Of a stretch of 64,000 nt of DNA, positions 17,323-26,200 are shown one piece after another. Each line of letters starts with the position of its first letter. The stretch's first letter is position 1. The notes below the pieces were generated by a model. It did not search any database. It was given only the letters and a program-made list of their open reading frames with translations, and was not told the origin of the DNA. A program made the position numbers and the translations under genes. Source of the DNA: Echinicola rosea (GTDB taxonomy: Bacteria; Bacteroidota; Bacteroidia; Cytophagales; Cyclobacteriaceae); the NCBI RefSeq assembly GCF_005281475.1, contig NZ_CP040106.1, forward strand, positions 1,943,501 through 2,007,500. Reading direction: 5' to 3'.

Positions 17323-17889
17323 TTACTTCAGCTGGTCTAAGCCGGAGCGAGGCTTTTGTTTGAGCTTTTTGTAGGCAGAGGGAGTCATGCCCGTGATTTT
17401 TTTGAATTGACCGGATAAATGCTGGACACTGCTGTACCCCAGTTTCCAGGCAATTTCGCTGAGTTGCAATTCTTGATTAAAGAGCAATTCTTTCGCTTTT
17501 TCAAGCTTGAGTTTTATAAAATACTTTTCTATGGTAATGCCTTCCTTACTGCTGAAGAGGTGGCTCATTTTGCTGTAATCTTCACCTATTTCCTTTGTCA
17601 GGTAGTTGGATAGACTCAAGGAGGCAGGGATTTCATCCTGTAGTACCAGTTCGTGCAGTTTGTTTTTGATCCGCTCGATGAGTCGATTGACAGGGGCTTG
17701 GATCAGCCCAAAGCCTAGTTTTTCCAAGTGGGTTTTTAAAGTATTTAGCTTGGACGGTTCAGGGAGGTTTTCCAGTGTTACCTTACCTAAATCCACTTTT
17801 TCAAAAGGTATATTTTGTTCCTTCAAAATACTTTCCACAGCCATGATGCATCGCGGACAGACCATGTTTTTTACCAATAATTCAGACAT
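17323..17889 (-). CDS. AraC-family regulator with N-terminal heavy-metal-associated-like domain
   Basis: The 188-residue protein combines two parts. The N-terminal 65 residues resemble a heavy-metal-associated (HMA) domain, with C11 and C14 in MVCPRC and the betaalphabeta-like pattern after it. The C-terminal 100 residues form an AraC/XylS DNA-binding domain, with LSEIAWKLGYSSVQHLSGQFKKITGMTPSAY. Metal or thiol sensing through the CxxC is a plausible inference. No metal-efflux gene is next to it; the neighbour on the other side is the divergent dehydrogenase E1 gene. Confidence 0.85.
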   Translation of the reverse strand: MSELLVKNMVCPRCIMAVESILKEQNIPFEKVDLGKVTLENLPEPSKLNTLKTHLEKLGFGLIQAPVNRLIERIKNKLHELVLQDEIPASLSLSNYLTKEIGEDYSKMSHLFSSKEGITIEKYFIKLKLEKAKELLFNQELQLSEIAWKLGYSSVQHLSGQFKKITGMTPSAYKKLKQKPRSGLDQLK

Positions 17890-17997
17890 ACTCCTTTAAA
17901 CCGAATTTTGACGGCATAAGTTTGCCTTTTTGACCGTAAATGAGGATTAGGAAGTGTAAAAATATTGATGGTTGGGAAGACATATTTTAGTCCACTG

Positions 17998-18028
17998 TTG
18001 AAGAATTGAGGGGACTAGAGTAGCTTTG
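17998..18028 (+). promoter_or_regulatory. Promoter of the E1 dehydrogenase gene
   Basis: TTG (17998-18000), a 20-bp spacer and TAGCTTTG (18021-18028) fit the Bacteroidetes promoter. The in-frame TTG at 18026 lies inside the -7 element, so the ATG at 18050 is the real start. Confidence 0.65.
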
Positions 18029-18049
18029 TTACAACTACACCGTAAGATT

Positions 18050-20035
18050 ATGGCCCAAAACATGGTTTTTGACAGAAAGCACTTGAGCGATAGTGATCTG
18101 CTAGATTTTTACGAGCAGCTGCTCATGCCTCGGAAGATTGAAGAGAGAATGCTTCTCTTACTTCGTCAGGGTAAAATCTCCAAATGGTTCAGTGGCTGGG
18201 GACAGGAAGCTATCTCGACCGCTGCAGTTCTGGCCTTGAAAGAGGATGAATTTTTGCTTCCGATGCACCGCAATCTGGGTGTTTTTACGGGCAGGGGTGT
18301 TCCGCTGGATCAGTTGTTTGCCCAGTTTCAAGGAAAGGAGTCAGGCTTTACCAAAGGGCGTGACCGTTCATTCCATTTTGGGTCCATGTCGCATCATATT
18401 GTTGGGATGATTTCTCATTTGGGACCTCAACTGGCAGTGGCAGATGGGATCGCCTTGGCCAGTAAGCTGGGACAGGAAGGAAAGGCTACTTTGGTGTTTA
18501 CGGGAGATGGTGCCACGTCTGAGGGCGACTTCCATGAGGCACTAAATGTAGCATCAGTCTGGCAGCTTCCGGTGATTTTTGTCATCGAACATAATGGTTA
18601 TGGACTTTCTACACCCAGTGAGGAGCAGTTCCGCTTCGAACAATTCATCGATAAAGGGCCTGGCTATGGGATGGAGGCCGTAAAAGTAGATGGTAATAAT
18701 GTTCTGGAGCTGTATCATAAGTTGACGGAGATTGCTGCAGATATACGGCAGCATCCGCGACCGTTTTTAGTGGAAGCCATGACTTACCGCATGAGAGGCC
18801 ATGAGGAATCTTCAGGTACCAAGTACGTTCCAAAAGCTTATTTTGAAGCGGGAAGAAAATGTGACCCGGTGAGCAATTATGAAAGTTATTTGATAGAGAT
18901 TGGTGTACTTCGCGAGGATGCCATAAAGGCTATCGGGCAGCGTATCACAACGCAGATCGAGAGCGGGCTTTCGGCAGCATTTTCTGCTGAATTTCCCGTG
19001 GCAGGGAAGGCAGAAGTGGAGGATGTGTATTGTCCACATGTGTCCGCTGCCAAGCCACCAAGTACTCCGGCTACCGCCGAAATGCGGTTGTTGGATGCGA
19101 TAAGTGACGCATTGCGAATGGGTATGCGGAAGTTTCCGAACTTGGTGCTGATGGGTCAGGATATTGGGGCATACGGTGGGGCATTTAAAGTGACTGCAGG
19201 TTTGTTGGATGAGTTTGGTGCGGATAGGGTACGCAATACGCCACTTTGTGAAAGTGCGATTATCGGTACAGCACTGGGACTTTCCATAAGAGGATACAAG
19301 ACGATAGTGGAAATGCAATTTGCAGATTTTGTGAGTTGCGGATTCAACCAAATCGTAAATAACCTCGCAAAGGTCCATTATCGCTGGGGACAGCATGCAG
19401 ATGTGGTCATCCGTATGCCCACCGGAGCCGGTGTTGGGGCGGGGCCTTTTCACTCCCAATCAAATGAAGCCTGGTTTTTTCATACACCGGGGCTTAAAAT
19501 CGTTTATCCGTCTTCCCCGCGGGATGCCAAAGGACTTCTGGCAGCGGCCATTGAAGATCCCAATCCATGCCTGTTTTTTGAGCACAAAGCGCTCTATCGC
19601 TCCATTGCGGGGCAGGTACCTGATGATTATTATACCATGGAAATAGGGAAAGCCAATTTTGTAAAGGAAGGTGATCAACTGACTGTGGTAACTTATGGGA
19701 TGGGAGTGCATTGGGCGAAGAGAGCGATCGAGGAATACGATGTCAGCGCAGATGTGTTGGATTTGCGGACCCTATTGCCTTGGGACAAAGAAAGTGTAGC
19801 ACATTCCGTAAAGAAAACCAATAAGGTGATTGTCCTCCATGAAGATTGCCTGAGCGGTGGTATTGGGGCAGAGATTGCCGCCTGGATCAGTGAGCACTGT
19901 TTTGAGTGGTTGGATGCACCAGTGATGCGTGAGGGGAGTTTGGATACTCCGGTTCCGTTTGCGGCTAACTTGGAAGCGGGCTTTCTGCCTGAGGAGCGTT
20001 TCCGGGAAAAGTTACTTGCGCTGTTGGCCTATTGA
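18050..20035 (+). CDS. Alpha-ketoacid dehydrogenase E1, fused alpha and beta subunits
   Basis: From the ATG at 18050 the protein has 661 residues. The first half is an E1-alpha domain with the thiamine diphosphate motif GDGATSEGDFHEALN. The second half, from about residue 340, is an E1-beta domain (LMGQDIGAYGGAFKVT, ADFVSCGFNQIVNNLAK, EDCLSGGIGAEIAAWI). Such fusions in Bacteroidetes are annotated as 2-oxoisovalerate or generic E1 and would oxidatively decarboxylate branched-chain 2-oxoacids, passing the acyl group to an E2. No E2 or E3 gene is in the window. A leucine dehydrogenase gene 6 kb away could feed the same pathway, but that link is inference. Confidence 0.88.
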   Translation: MAQNMVFDRKHLSDSDLLDFYEQLLMPRKIEERMLLLLRQGKISKWFSGWGQEAISTAAVLALKEDEFLLPMHRNLGVFTGRGVPLDQLFAQFQGKESGFTKGRDRSFHFGSMSHHIVGMISHLGPQLAVADGIALASKLGQEGKATLVFTGDGATSEGDFHEALNVASVWQLPVIFVIEHNGYGLSTPSEEQFRFEQFIDKGPGYGMEAVKVDGNNVLELYHKLTEIAADIRQHPRPFLVEAMTYRMRGHEESSGTKYVPKAYFEAGRKCDPVSNYESYLIEIGVLREDAIKAIGQRITTQIESGLSAAFSAEFPVAGKAEVEDVYCPHVSAAKPPSTPATAEMRLLDAISDALRMGMRKFPNLVLMGQDIGAYGGAFKVTAGLLDEFGADRVRNTPLCESAIIGTALGLSIRGYKTIVEMQFADFVSCGFNQIVNNLAKVHYRWGQHADVVIRMPTGAGVGAGPFHSQSNEAWFFHTPGLKIVYPSSPRDAKGLLAAAIEDPNPCLFFEHKALYRSIAGQVPDDYYTMEIGKANFVKEGDQLTVVTYGMGVHWAKRAIEEYDVSADVLDLRTLLPWDKESVAHSVKKTNKVIVLHEDCLSGGIGAEIAAWISEHCFEWLDAPVMREGSLDTPVPFAANLEAGFLPEERFREKLLALLAY

Positions 20036-20042
20036 TGAGAGT

Positions 20043-20840
20043 CTATTGGACGACGTTGACTGGGTCGCCTGTTTTTACCTCACCTTTTTCAAGTGCAATC
20101 AAATTTTGGCCAAAAAGTACTTTTTTGTCCCTTAGCCTATATTTGGAAAGTGTTTTCAAAGGTTCTTTGCCCTTTACTCCGGTTTGTTGGTCCACGGTGG
20201 TCATGACACAGCGGGCACAGGGTTTGGTGACTTGAAATAGGTGTTTTCCGATTTGAAGTCGTTTCCATCCATCTTCCTCAAAAGCCTCACATCCACTGAT
20301 GACGATGTTCGGTCGGAAACGCTCCATGGGGACAGCCTGTTCCAAACGCTGATTGAGATCATCGAGAGAAGCTTGGCTGATCAGGAGATAAGGCATGGCA
20401 TCGGCAAAACTAACAGTTTCGTCATTGACGGCATATTTTTCTTTGATCGACCGGGTAGTATTCTCCGGCATAAATACCAAGTGGCATGGAGTGGCCAGCA
20501 TTTCCGAGAACCATTGGTCCACTTCGGGGTTTACGATCTGTCCTGATACCACATCGTCCCAGACGTTGACCTCCATAAATTGATCCGTTTCAGGAATGAA
20601 GGGGATGCTGATTTTTTGGTGGGGCTGCTGCTTGTGGTAGATCTCCAGCCCGTTTGCAGTGAGGTTTACTTGGAGAAGGGCCATAATCGGCAGGGAACGT
20701 TGGGTCATGAAGGTGCCTGCGTCATCGACGAGCATCCATCTTCTGTCCCACCTAAAACCTTTGGTAAGCATTTCTGCTTTTTCCAATCGAATTCCACCAA
20801 GGGATTTGATGGGGTAAATGTAAATGTCCTGTACTTGCAT
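20043..20840 (-). CDS. MOSC domain protein with N-terminal beta-barrel (YcbX/mARC-like)
   Basis: The 265-residue protein starts with MOSC_N features (MQVQDIYIYPIKSLGGIRLE, FRWDRRWMLVD) and continues into a MOSC domain with RFRPNIVISG and the cysteine pair in KPCARCVMTTVD. The family binds the molybdenum cofactor and reduces N-hydroxylated compounds (YcbX, mARC). The C-terminal ferredoxin domain of YcbX is absent, so an external electron donor would be needed. The stop lies 7 bp from the stop of the convergent E1 gene. Confidence 0.87.
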   Translation of the reverse strand: MQVQDIYIYPIKSLGGIRLEKAEMLTKGFRWDRRWMLVDDAGTFMTQRSLPIMALLQVNLTANGLEIYHKQQPHQKISIPFIPETDQFMEVNVWDDVVSGQIVNPEVDQWFSEMLATPCHLVFMPENTTRSIKEKYAVNDETVSFADAMPYLLISQASLDDLNQRLEQAVPMERFRPNIVISGCEAFEEDGWKRLQIGKHLFQVTKPCARCVMTTVDQQTGVKGKEPLKTLSKYRLRDKKVLFGQNLIALEKGEVKTGDPVNVVQ

Positions 20841-20944
20841 GTCGTGGTTTTAGTGCCCCAATTTAAACGTGTTTGTCATAGATTCAATTGATTTCACGGA
20901 TAAATTACACGGGAGGACAAAATCTGTGTGGCTTGGGGTGGCCG

Positions 20945-21175
20945 CTAGTGATTGAAGGGGTATTTGATTAAATCATGGGGGTCTTCTGCAGGATTAGGGA
21001 AGCACTTGGATAGAATGTGCTCGGTTGGAGTGGTGGATACATTGGGTTGGGCATGGGTAATGTTGTTTTCGGAAAGGGATTCATCCTTCCATTCAGAGAT
21101 GAAAAAAGAAACGATCATCCCTATGAGCAACACCAAGAGCCATCTTAACCGTTCTTTTTGTCTTGTCGTATTCAT
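20945..21175 (-). CDS. Small single-pass membrane protein, function unknown
   Basis: A 76-residue frame with a basic N terminus (MNTTRQKERLR), one strong transmembrane segment (about 12-28, WLLVLLIGMIVSFFISEW) and a polar tail ending in FNH. The topology pattern suggests a real protein, but I recognise no family and it is isolated between MOSC and dnaK. Confidence 0.45.
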   Translation of the reverse strand: MNTTRQKERLRWLLVLLIGMIVSFFISEWKDESLSENNITHAQPNVSTTPTEHILSKCFPNPAEDPHDLIKYPFNH

Positions 21176-21664
21176 GCCAAAATTGATTTTATCGTTAGCA
21201 ACTTACTTGTATTCCCCCCCTAAAAGTGTCCTGCCCGATTGCCAGTCGGCAAACATTCATGTTGTGTTCTAATAGATAGATGCACATTGAAGTGAAATGG
21301 TTGCATGAATTTCTTCATGTTCGATCTTTTTTTAAAAAAAATGTGATCAATAGGTGGCATAAAGGGATGAGTTGGCAAGAAAGGCAGGTACAGACCATGT
21401 GCCGTTTGGGGCTTGGGAGAATATGGCAGGTTGGAGACCAAGTTCAGTGGGGAAGGTTGGTATTCCAAAAAGGTGACAAGGATGCATGATTATGAGGGTG
21501 GCTTGGCAGAATTACGGGCTGCTGTGGAGGAGGTTTGTCATATTTGCTGCCAATCTGACACAGGCAAGGGCAAAAAAAGGCTTGGCACATGACTTGTTAA
21601 ATATGTTTTCGAGTAAATAAGCGAATTAAGAAAACAAGAAATAAATTAAGAAATACAATTAGTT
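21176..21664. other. Intergenic region upstream of dnaK
   Basis: The 489 bp before dnaK hold only a doubtful 69-codon frame (21280-21489). I see no CIRCE-type inverted repeat and no clear TANNTTTG element, so the heat-shock control of dnaK cannot be read from this sequence. Confidence 0.5.
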
Positions 21665-23599
21665 ATGGGAAAAATTATTGGTATAGACTTGGGAACCACT
21701 AACTCCTGCGTAGCCGTGATGGAGGGTAACGAACCGGTGGTTATCCAAAACAGTGAGGGAAGAAGAACCACTCCTTCTATTGTGGCGTTTTTGGACAATG
21801 GAAACGGAGAGCGAAAAGTAGGTGATCCTGCCAAAAGACAAGCTATCACCAACCCAGCCAATACCATTTCTTCTGTGAAAAGGTTTATGGGTAAAAAATT
21901 CTCTGAGGTTTCTGATGAGAAAAAACATGCATCCTACAAAGTAGAGCAAGGAGCTAACGATACGGTAGCCGTAAAAATTGGCGACAGGAGTTATACTCCA
22001 CAGGAGCTGTCTGCGATGATCCTTCAGAAAATGAAGTCCACTGCAGAGGACTTTTTGGGGCAGGAAGTGACCGAAGCGGTGATTACTGTTCCTGCTTACT
22101 TTAATGATGCGGAACGTCAAGCGACCAAAGAAGCTGGTCAAGTGGCCGGTCTGGAAGTGAAACGTATCATCAATGAGCCAACAGCTGCGGCCTTGGCCTA
22201 TGGGATGGATAAGAAAGACCAGGATATGAAAATTGCGGTGTATGACCTTGGTGGTGGTACATTTGATATTTCGATCCTTGAGCTGGGCGATGGTGTATTT
22301 GAGGTGAAGTCAACCAACGGTGATGTGCACTTGGGTGGAGACGACTTTGACCAAGTGGTCATCAATTGGCTGGCAGATGAATTCAAGAGCGAAGAGGATA
22401 TCGACCTGAAGCAAGATCCTATGGCCCTTCAGCGTCTGAAAGAAGCTGCTGAGAAAGCTAAAATCGAACTTTCCAGCTCATCTTCTACCGAAATTAACTT
22501 GCCGTATATTACCGCTACCCAAAGCGGTCCTAAGCACTTGGTGAGGAACCTTACCCGTGCGAAATTTGAGCAACTTTCCGAAGATTTGGTAAGACGTTCA
22601 TTGGAGCCATGTAAGAAGGCACTTTCTGATGCAGGGCTTTCTGCTTCTGATATTGACGAGGTAATATTGGTAGGTGGATCTACACGTATTCCTAAAATCC
22701 AAGAAGAAGTAGAGAAGTTCTTTGGTAAGAAACCTTCCAAAGGGGTTAACCCTGATGAGGTGGTAGCGATTGGTGCGGCGATCCAAGGTGGTGTATTGAC
22801 AGGAGAGGTGAAAGATGTGTTACTATTGGATGTGACGCCACTTTCTTTGGGTATCGAAACGATGGGCGGCGTGTCCACAAAACTGATCGAAGCAAATACC
22901 ACGATTCCTTCCAAGAAGTCAGAAGTGTTCTCCACTGCAGCTGACAACCAGCCAGCCGTGGACATCCATGTCCTGCAAGGGGAGCGTCCATTGGCCAAGG
23001 ACAACCGAAGCATCGGTAGGTTCCAATTGGCAGATATACCGCCAGCACCAAGAGGTGTACCTCAGATCGAAGTGACTTTCGATATTGATGCAAACGGTAT
23101 CTTGCATGTGTCCGCTAAAGATAAAGGGACCGGCAAAGAGCAAAAAATCAAGATCGAAGCTTCTTCTGGGCTTTCCGAAGATGAAATCGAAAGAATGAAA
23201 AAAGAAGCTGAGGCAAATGCCGCTTCTGATAAAGAGGAAAAAGAGAAGATCGAAAAGCTTAACCAAGCGGACAGCCTGATCTTCCAGACAGAAAAGCAGC
23301 TGAAGGAATTTGGCGATAAGCTATCTGATGGTAATAAAACCAATATCAACGGTGCCTTGGAAAAACTGAAATCAGCTCATCAAGCACAGGATCTGGAAGC
23401 CATCACGCCTGCGATCGAAGAGCTTAACAAAGCTTGGGAGGCAGCATCTACAGAGATGTACAATGCTACTCAAGGTGCCGCTGGTGCCGAGGGAGCTGCT
23501 GGCGAAGGAGCTGGAGCATCTGCTGATGCTGGAGGCGAGTCTGGTGACGGTGTTTCTGATGTCGATTATGAAGAGGTAAACGAAGAAGATAAGAAATAA
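21665..23599 (+). CDS. dnaK: Hsp70 chaperone DnaK
   Basis: The 644-residue protein has every DnaK landmark: [56 protein letters not shown] and the substrate-binding linker region [18 protein letters not shown]. The tail is rich in Ala/Gly and ends in acidic residues. It is the ATP-driven cytoplasmic Hsp70 that works with DnaJ and GrpE, neither of which is adjacent. It is followed by its own terminator and then a GroES-like gene. Confidence 0.98.
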   Translation: MGKIIGIDLGTTNSCVAVMEGNEPVVIQNSEGRRTTPSIVAFLDNGNGERKVGDPAKRQAITNPANTISSVKRFMGKKFSEVSDEKKHASYKVEQGANDTVAVKIGDRSYTPQELSAMILQKMKSTAEDFLGQEVTEAVITVPAYFNDAERQATKEAGQVAGLEVKRIINEPTAAALAYGMDKKDQDMKIAVYDLGGGTFDISILELGDGVFEVKSTNGDVHLGGDDFDQVVINWLADEFKSEEDIDLKQDPMALQRLKEAAEKAKIELSSSSSTEINLPYITATQSGPKHLVRNLTRAKFEQLSEDLVRRSLEPCKKALSDAGLSASDIDEVILVGGSTRIPKIQEEVEKFFGKKPSKGVNPDEVVAIGAAIQGGVLTGEVKDVLLLDVTPLSLGIETMGGVSTKLIEANTTIPSKKSEVFSTAADNQPAVDIHVLQGERPLAKDNRSIGRFQLADIPPAPRGVPQIEVTFDIDANGILHVSAKDKGTGKEQKIKIEASSGLSEDEIERMKKEAEANAASDKEEKEKIEKLNQADSLIFQTEKQLKEFGDKLSDGNKTNINGALEKLKSAHQAQDLEAITPAIEELNKAWEAASTEMYNATQGAAGAEGAAGEGAGASADAGGESGDGVSDVDYEEVNEEDKK

Positions 23600-23623
23600 T
23601 ATTCTTCGGGACTTATACACGAA

Positions 23624-23651
23624 AGCATCTCGAGCAATCGAGGTGCTTTTT
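23624..23651 (+). terminator. Intrinsic terminator of dnaK
   Basis: A 10-bp stem with one G-T pair (23624-23633 with 23638-23647), GCAA loop, then TTTTT (23647-23651). Confidence 0.85.
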
Positions 23652-23749
23652 GTGTGTTAAGCCTTACTTATTGCTTGGGCTTTCTGAATAAAAGAAAGAG
23701 AATCAGGCATTACTTTACAGAGTGTTTTTTAGGATTTAAGGGAAGAGCA

Positions 23750-24124
23750 ATGCGTTTAACAGAAGATAACAAACTGAAAAGATTGGTGGTCGTGGGAGAC
23801 CGTGTGTTGATCAAGCTCAAGCAGGCAAATGAAAAAACTTCCAGTGGACTTTACCTACCGCCGGGAGTCCAGGAAAAAGAAAAAGTGCAACAGGGATATA
23901 TCATGAAGGCAGGTCCTGGTTATCCGATTCCCATGCATGTGGAGGAAGACGAACCTTGGAAAGAAAAAGAGGAGAATGTTCGCTATGTGCCCTTACAGGC
24001 AAAGGAAGGGGATCTAGCCATTTTTCTTCTCACCGGGGCACATGAGGTGGTCTATGAAGGGGAAAAGTTCTACATCGTTTCACAAAATGCTATTTTGATG
24101 TTGGAGAGGGAAGAGGAGCTGTGA
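23750..24124 (+). CDS. GroES-like (Cpn10 fold) cochaperone family protein
   Basis: The probable start is the ATG at 23750 (GGAAGAGCA before it), giving about 124 residues. The frame extends upstream to 23654, but that part is unlike the family. The protein has the Cpn10 pattern: LVVVGDRVLIKLKQANEKTSSGLYLPP, the mobile-loop region, and YEGEKFYIVSQNAILMLE. Unlike true GroES, the roof and mobile-loop segments are divergent and longer (KAGPGYPIPMHVEEDEPW), and no groEL is adjacent. It may be a diverged cochaperone; its partner is unknown. Confidence 0.82.
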   Translation: MRLTEDNKLKRLVVVGDRVLIKLKQANEKTSSGLYLPPGVQEKEKVQQGYIMKAGPGYPIPMHVEEDEPWKEKEENVRYVPLQAKEGDLAIFLLTGAHEVVYEGEKFYIVSQNAILMLEREEEL

Positions 24125-24159
24125 TTTGGTTCAGGTGTCAAGGTATAGAGAGCGTAACG

Positions 24160-24204
24160 AAAAAAGAGGAAAGACCGTCAAATGCGTGTCTTTCCTCTTT
24201 TTTT
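24160..24204. terminator. Bidirectional intrinsic terminator
   Basis: A 16-bp perfect stem (24160-24175 with 24188-24203) starts with an A run and ends with a T run, so it can act in both directions. It lies between the convergent GroES-like gene and the ABC exporter gene. Confidence 0.9.
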
Positions 24205-24262
24205 ATGACAACTTCAAAATCTCGCGACTTCAAAACCTTACAACATTAAAGCCTCTCAAAAC

Positions 24263-26053
24263 CTATTTCTCCATGGTTTCGCCGGATTGGGTTTGTTTTT
24301 CGTAGAGTTCGGCATACACGCCTTTTTTGGCCATCAGAGCTTCGTGTGACCCCTCTTCCACAAGTTTGCCATCATCCAATACGATGATTTTATCCGCCAG
24401 TTTGGCAGAGGATACCCGGTGGGAGATGATGATGGAGGTCCTTCCTTCCATGATGCTTCTGAGCGCATTGAGGATGACATTTTCTGTTTTGGTATCCACG
24501 GCAGAGAGGCAGTCGTCCAGTAATAAAATGGAAGGATCCTTAGCAATGGCCCTGGCGATGGAAACCCGTTGCTTTTGTCCTCCGCTGAGGGTGATGCCCC
24601 TTTCGCCAAGTTTTGTTTCGAATCCTTTTGGGAAGTCCATGATGTTTTGGTAAACGTCCGCATCTTTTGCGGCCTGTTCGACCACCTCCTGAGGGATTTC
24701 GTCCAGTCCAAAGCCAATATTGTTGGCAATGCTGTCACTGAACAAGAACACATCTTGGGGGACATATCCGATGTTTTTGCGGAGATGTGAGATATCATAG
24801 GCATTGATAGGGTGGTCGTCCACGACAATTTCGCCCGAGGCCGGATCGTACATTCTCATCAACAAGTTGGCAATAGTGGATTTTCCTGAGCCTGTGGTTC
24901 CGATGATGGCCAATGATTCACCGGATTGGATGGAGAAGGATACATTTTTCAGTGCTTTTATTCCCGAATCAGGATATTCAAAGGAGACGTTTTTAAAGGC
25001 CACCGTCCCAAGGATGTCTTCGGTGAGTTGCTCCTTACTAATGATGGTATTTTGCTCATCCAGGAATTCATTGATCCTGGTCTGAGAGGCAGCGGCCCGC
25101 TGGACAATGCTGGTTACCCATCCCAATGAGGTTACCGGCCAGGTCAGCATATTGACATAAAGGATAAACTCAGCGATAACCCCATAGCCGATGGTGCCTT
25201 CGATCACCTGATTGCCGCCAACATAAACCGTGATAATCGTGCTTATTCCCACCAGGCCCATGATCAATGGAAAAAAGAGCGACTGGACTTTGGTAAGGCT
25301 GATGGATTTTTCCTTGTAATCTTCACTGGCAGTGGCAAATTTATGACTGCTGTCTTCTTCTCTCACAAATGCTTTGAGTACCCGAATGCCTGAAAAAGAT
25401 TCCTGAACAAATGTGCTTAGCCCACTGAGGCTACGCTGGATCTTTTCAGACCGCTCATTGATCATGTTGTTGACAATATAAATGCTGATCGAAAGGACCG
25501 GTAGTGGAAGCAGCGAATATATGGTGAGCGGCACATTGACCGTCAGCATATATCCGATGACCAGTGGAAAGAGTACGAGTAGGTTGATGCCGTACATCAG
25601 GGCAGGGCCGAAATACATCCGTACCCGGCTTACGTCTTCAGTAATGCGGGCCATCAGGTCTCCTGTACTGTTTTTTCTATAAAAGCTTAATGGCAGTTGC
25701 TGGTAATGTGCGAAAATCTCATTTTTCAAATCATACTCGATCAATCGGGACATTACGATGATCGTCTGTCTGATCAGGAAAAGGAAAAAGCCCCTCAAAA
25801 AGGCCATTGCAAGTATCAACACGCCAAAAACAAAAATAAAGTCGAGGAAAGCCGAACGGATACTTTCTGTACTGGCTCCTTGCTCAAACATTTGGTAAAA
25901 GCTGAAACTTTCTACCACATAGTCGATGGCTACCCGCACCAGTTGTGCAGGAATCATGACGAAAATGTTGGAAATTATCGTAAAGAGTATCCCCAAAAGG
26001 AGATATCCTTTATATTTATAGAGGTATTTATTCAGTCTCCAGAGTGAGCTCAC
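24263..26053 (-). CDS. ABC exporter half-transporter (multidrug/lipid type)
   Basis: The 596-residue protein has an N-terminal six-helix exporter domain (about 1-320) and an ATPase domain with Walker A GTTGSGKST, Q-loop VPQDVFLFSD, signature LSGGQKQR, Walker B ILLLDDCLSAVD and IISHRVSS. It belongs to the LmrA/BmrA/YheI-type exporters that often work as heterodimers. The Walker B is followed by D rather than the catalytic E (LLLDDCLS), a pattern seen in the degenerate partner of heterodimeric pairs. No partner gene lies beside it, so the substrate and the pairing are unknown. Confidence 0.86.
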   Translation of the reverse strand: MSSLWRLNKYLYKYKGYLLLGILFTIISNIFVMIPAQLVRVAIDYVVESFSFYQMFEQGASTESIRSAFLDFIFVFGVLILAMAFLRGFFLFLIRQTIIVMSRLIEYDLKNEIFAHYQQLPLSFYRKNSTGDLMARITEDVSRVRMYFGPALMYGINLLVLFPLVIGYMLTVNVPLTIYSLLPLPVLSISIYIVNNMINERSEKIQRSLSGLSTFVQESFSGIRVLKAFVREEDSSHKFATASEDYKEKSISLTKVQSLFFPLIMGLVGISTIITVYVGGNQVIEGTIGYGVIAEFILYVNMLTWPVTSLGWVTSIVQRAAASQTRINEFLDEQNTIISKEQLTEDILGTVAFKNVSFEYPDSGIKALKNVSFSIQSGESLAIIGTTGSGKSTIANLLMRMYDPASGEIVVDDHPINAYDISHLRKNIGYVPQDVFLFSDSIANNIGFGLDEIPQEVVEQAAKDADVYQNIMDFPKGFETKLGERGITLSGGQKQRVSIARAIAKDPSILLLDDCLSAVDTKTENVILNALRSIMEGRTSIIISHRVSSAKLADKIIVLDDGKLVEEGSHEALMAKKGVYAELYEKQTQSGETMEK

Positions 26054-26122
26054 GAAATAAAAATTTTAAAATAGTTAATTTTGTTTTATAATAGTCTTTT
26101 TGTTAGCTTTACTAGAGGGTTG

Positions 26123-26153
26123 TTTAGAATTTAATTCTAAAGTATTACCTTTG
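26123..26153 (+). promoter_or_regulatory. Leucine dehydrogenase promoter with embedded Lrp-like palindrome
   Basis: TTTA (26123-26126), 19 bp, then TACCTTTG (26146-26153) fit the Bacteroidetes promoter. Positions 26123-26141 are a perfect palindrome, TTTAGAATT-T-AATTCTAAA, that fills most of the spacer. Its central 15 bp agree with the E. coli Lrp consensus YAGHAWATTWTDCTR at 13 of 15 positions. Confidence 0.6.
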
Positions 26154-26200
26154 CCGAAAGACTTACCCAAATATAACACAATCTAAACGTCAAAGTTCAT

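Noticed and set aside
21280..21489. 69-codon plus-strand frame before dnaK
   Set aside because: No recognisable family, Trp/Gln-rich composition and no promoter or start signal; kept as intergenic.
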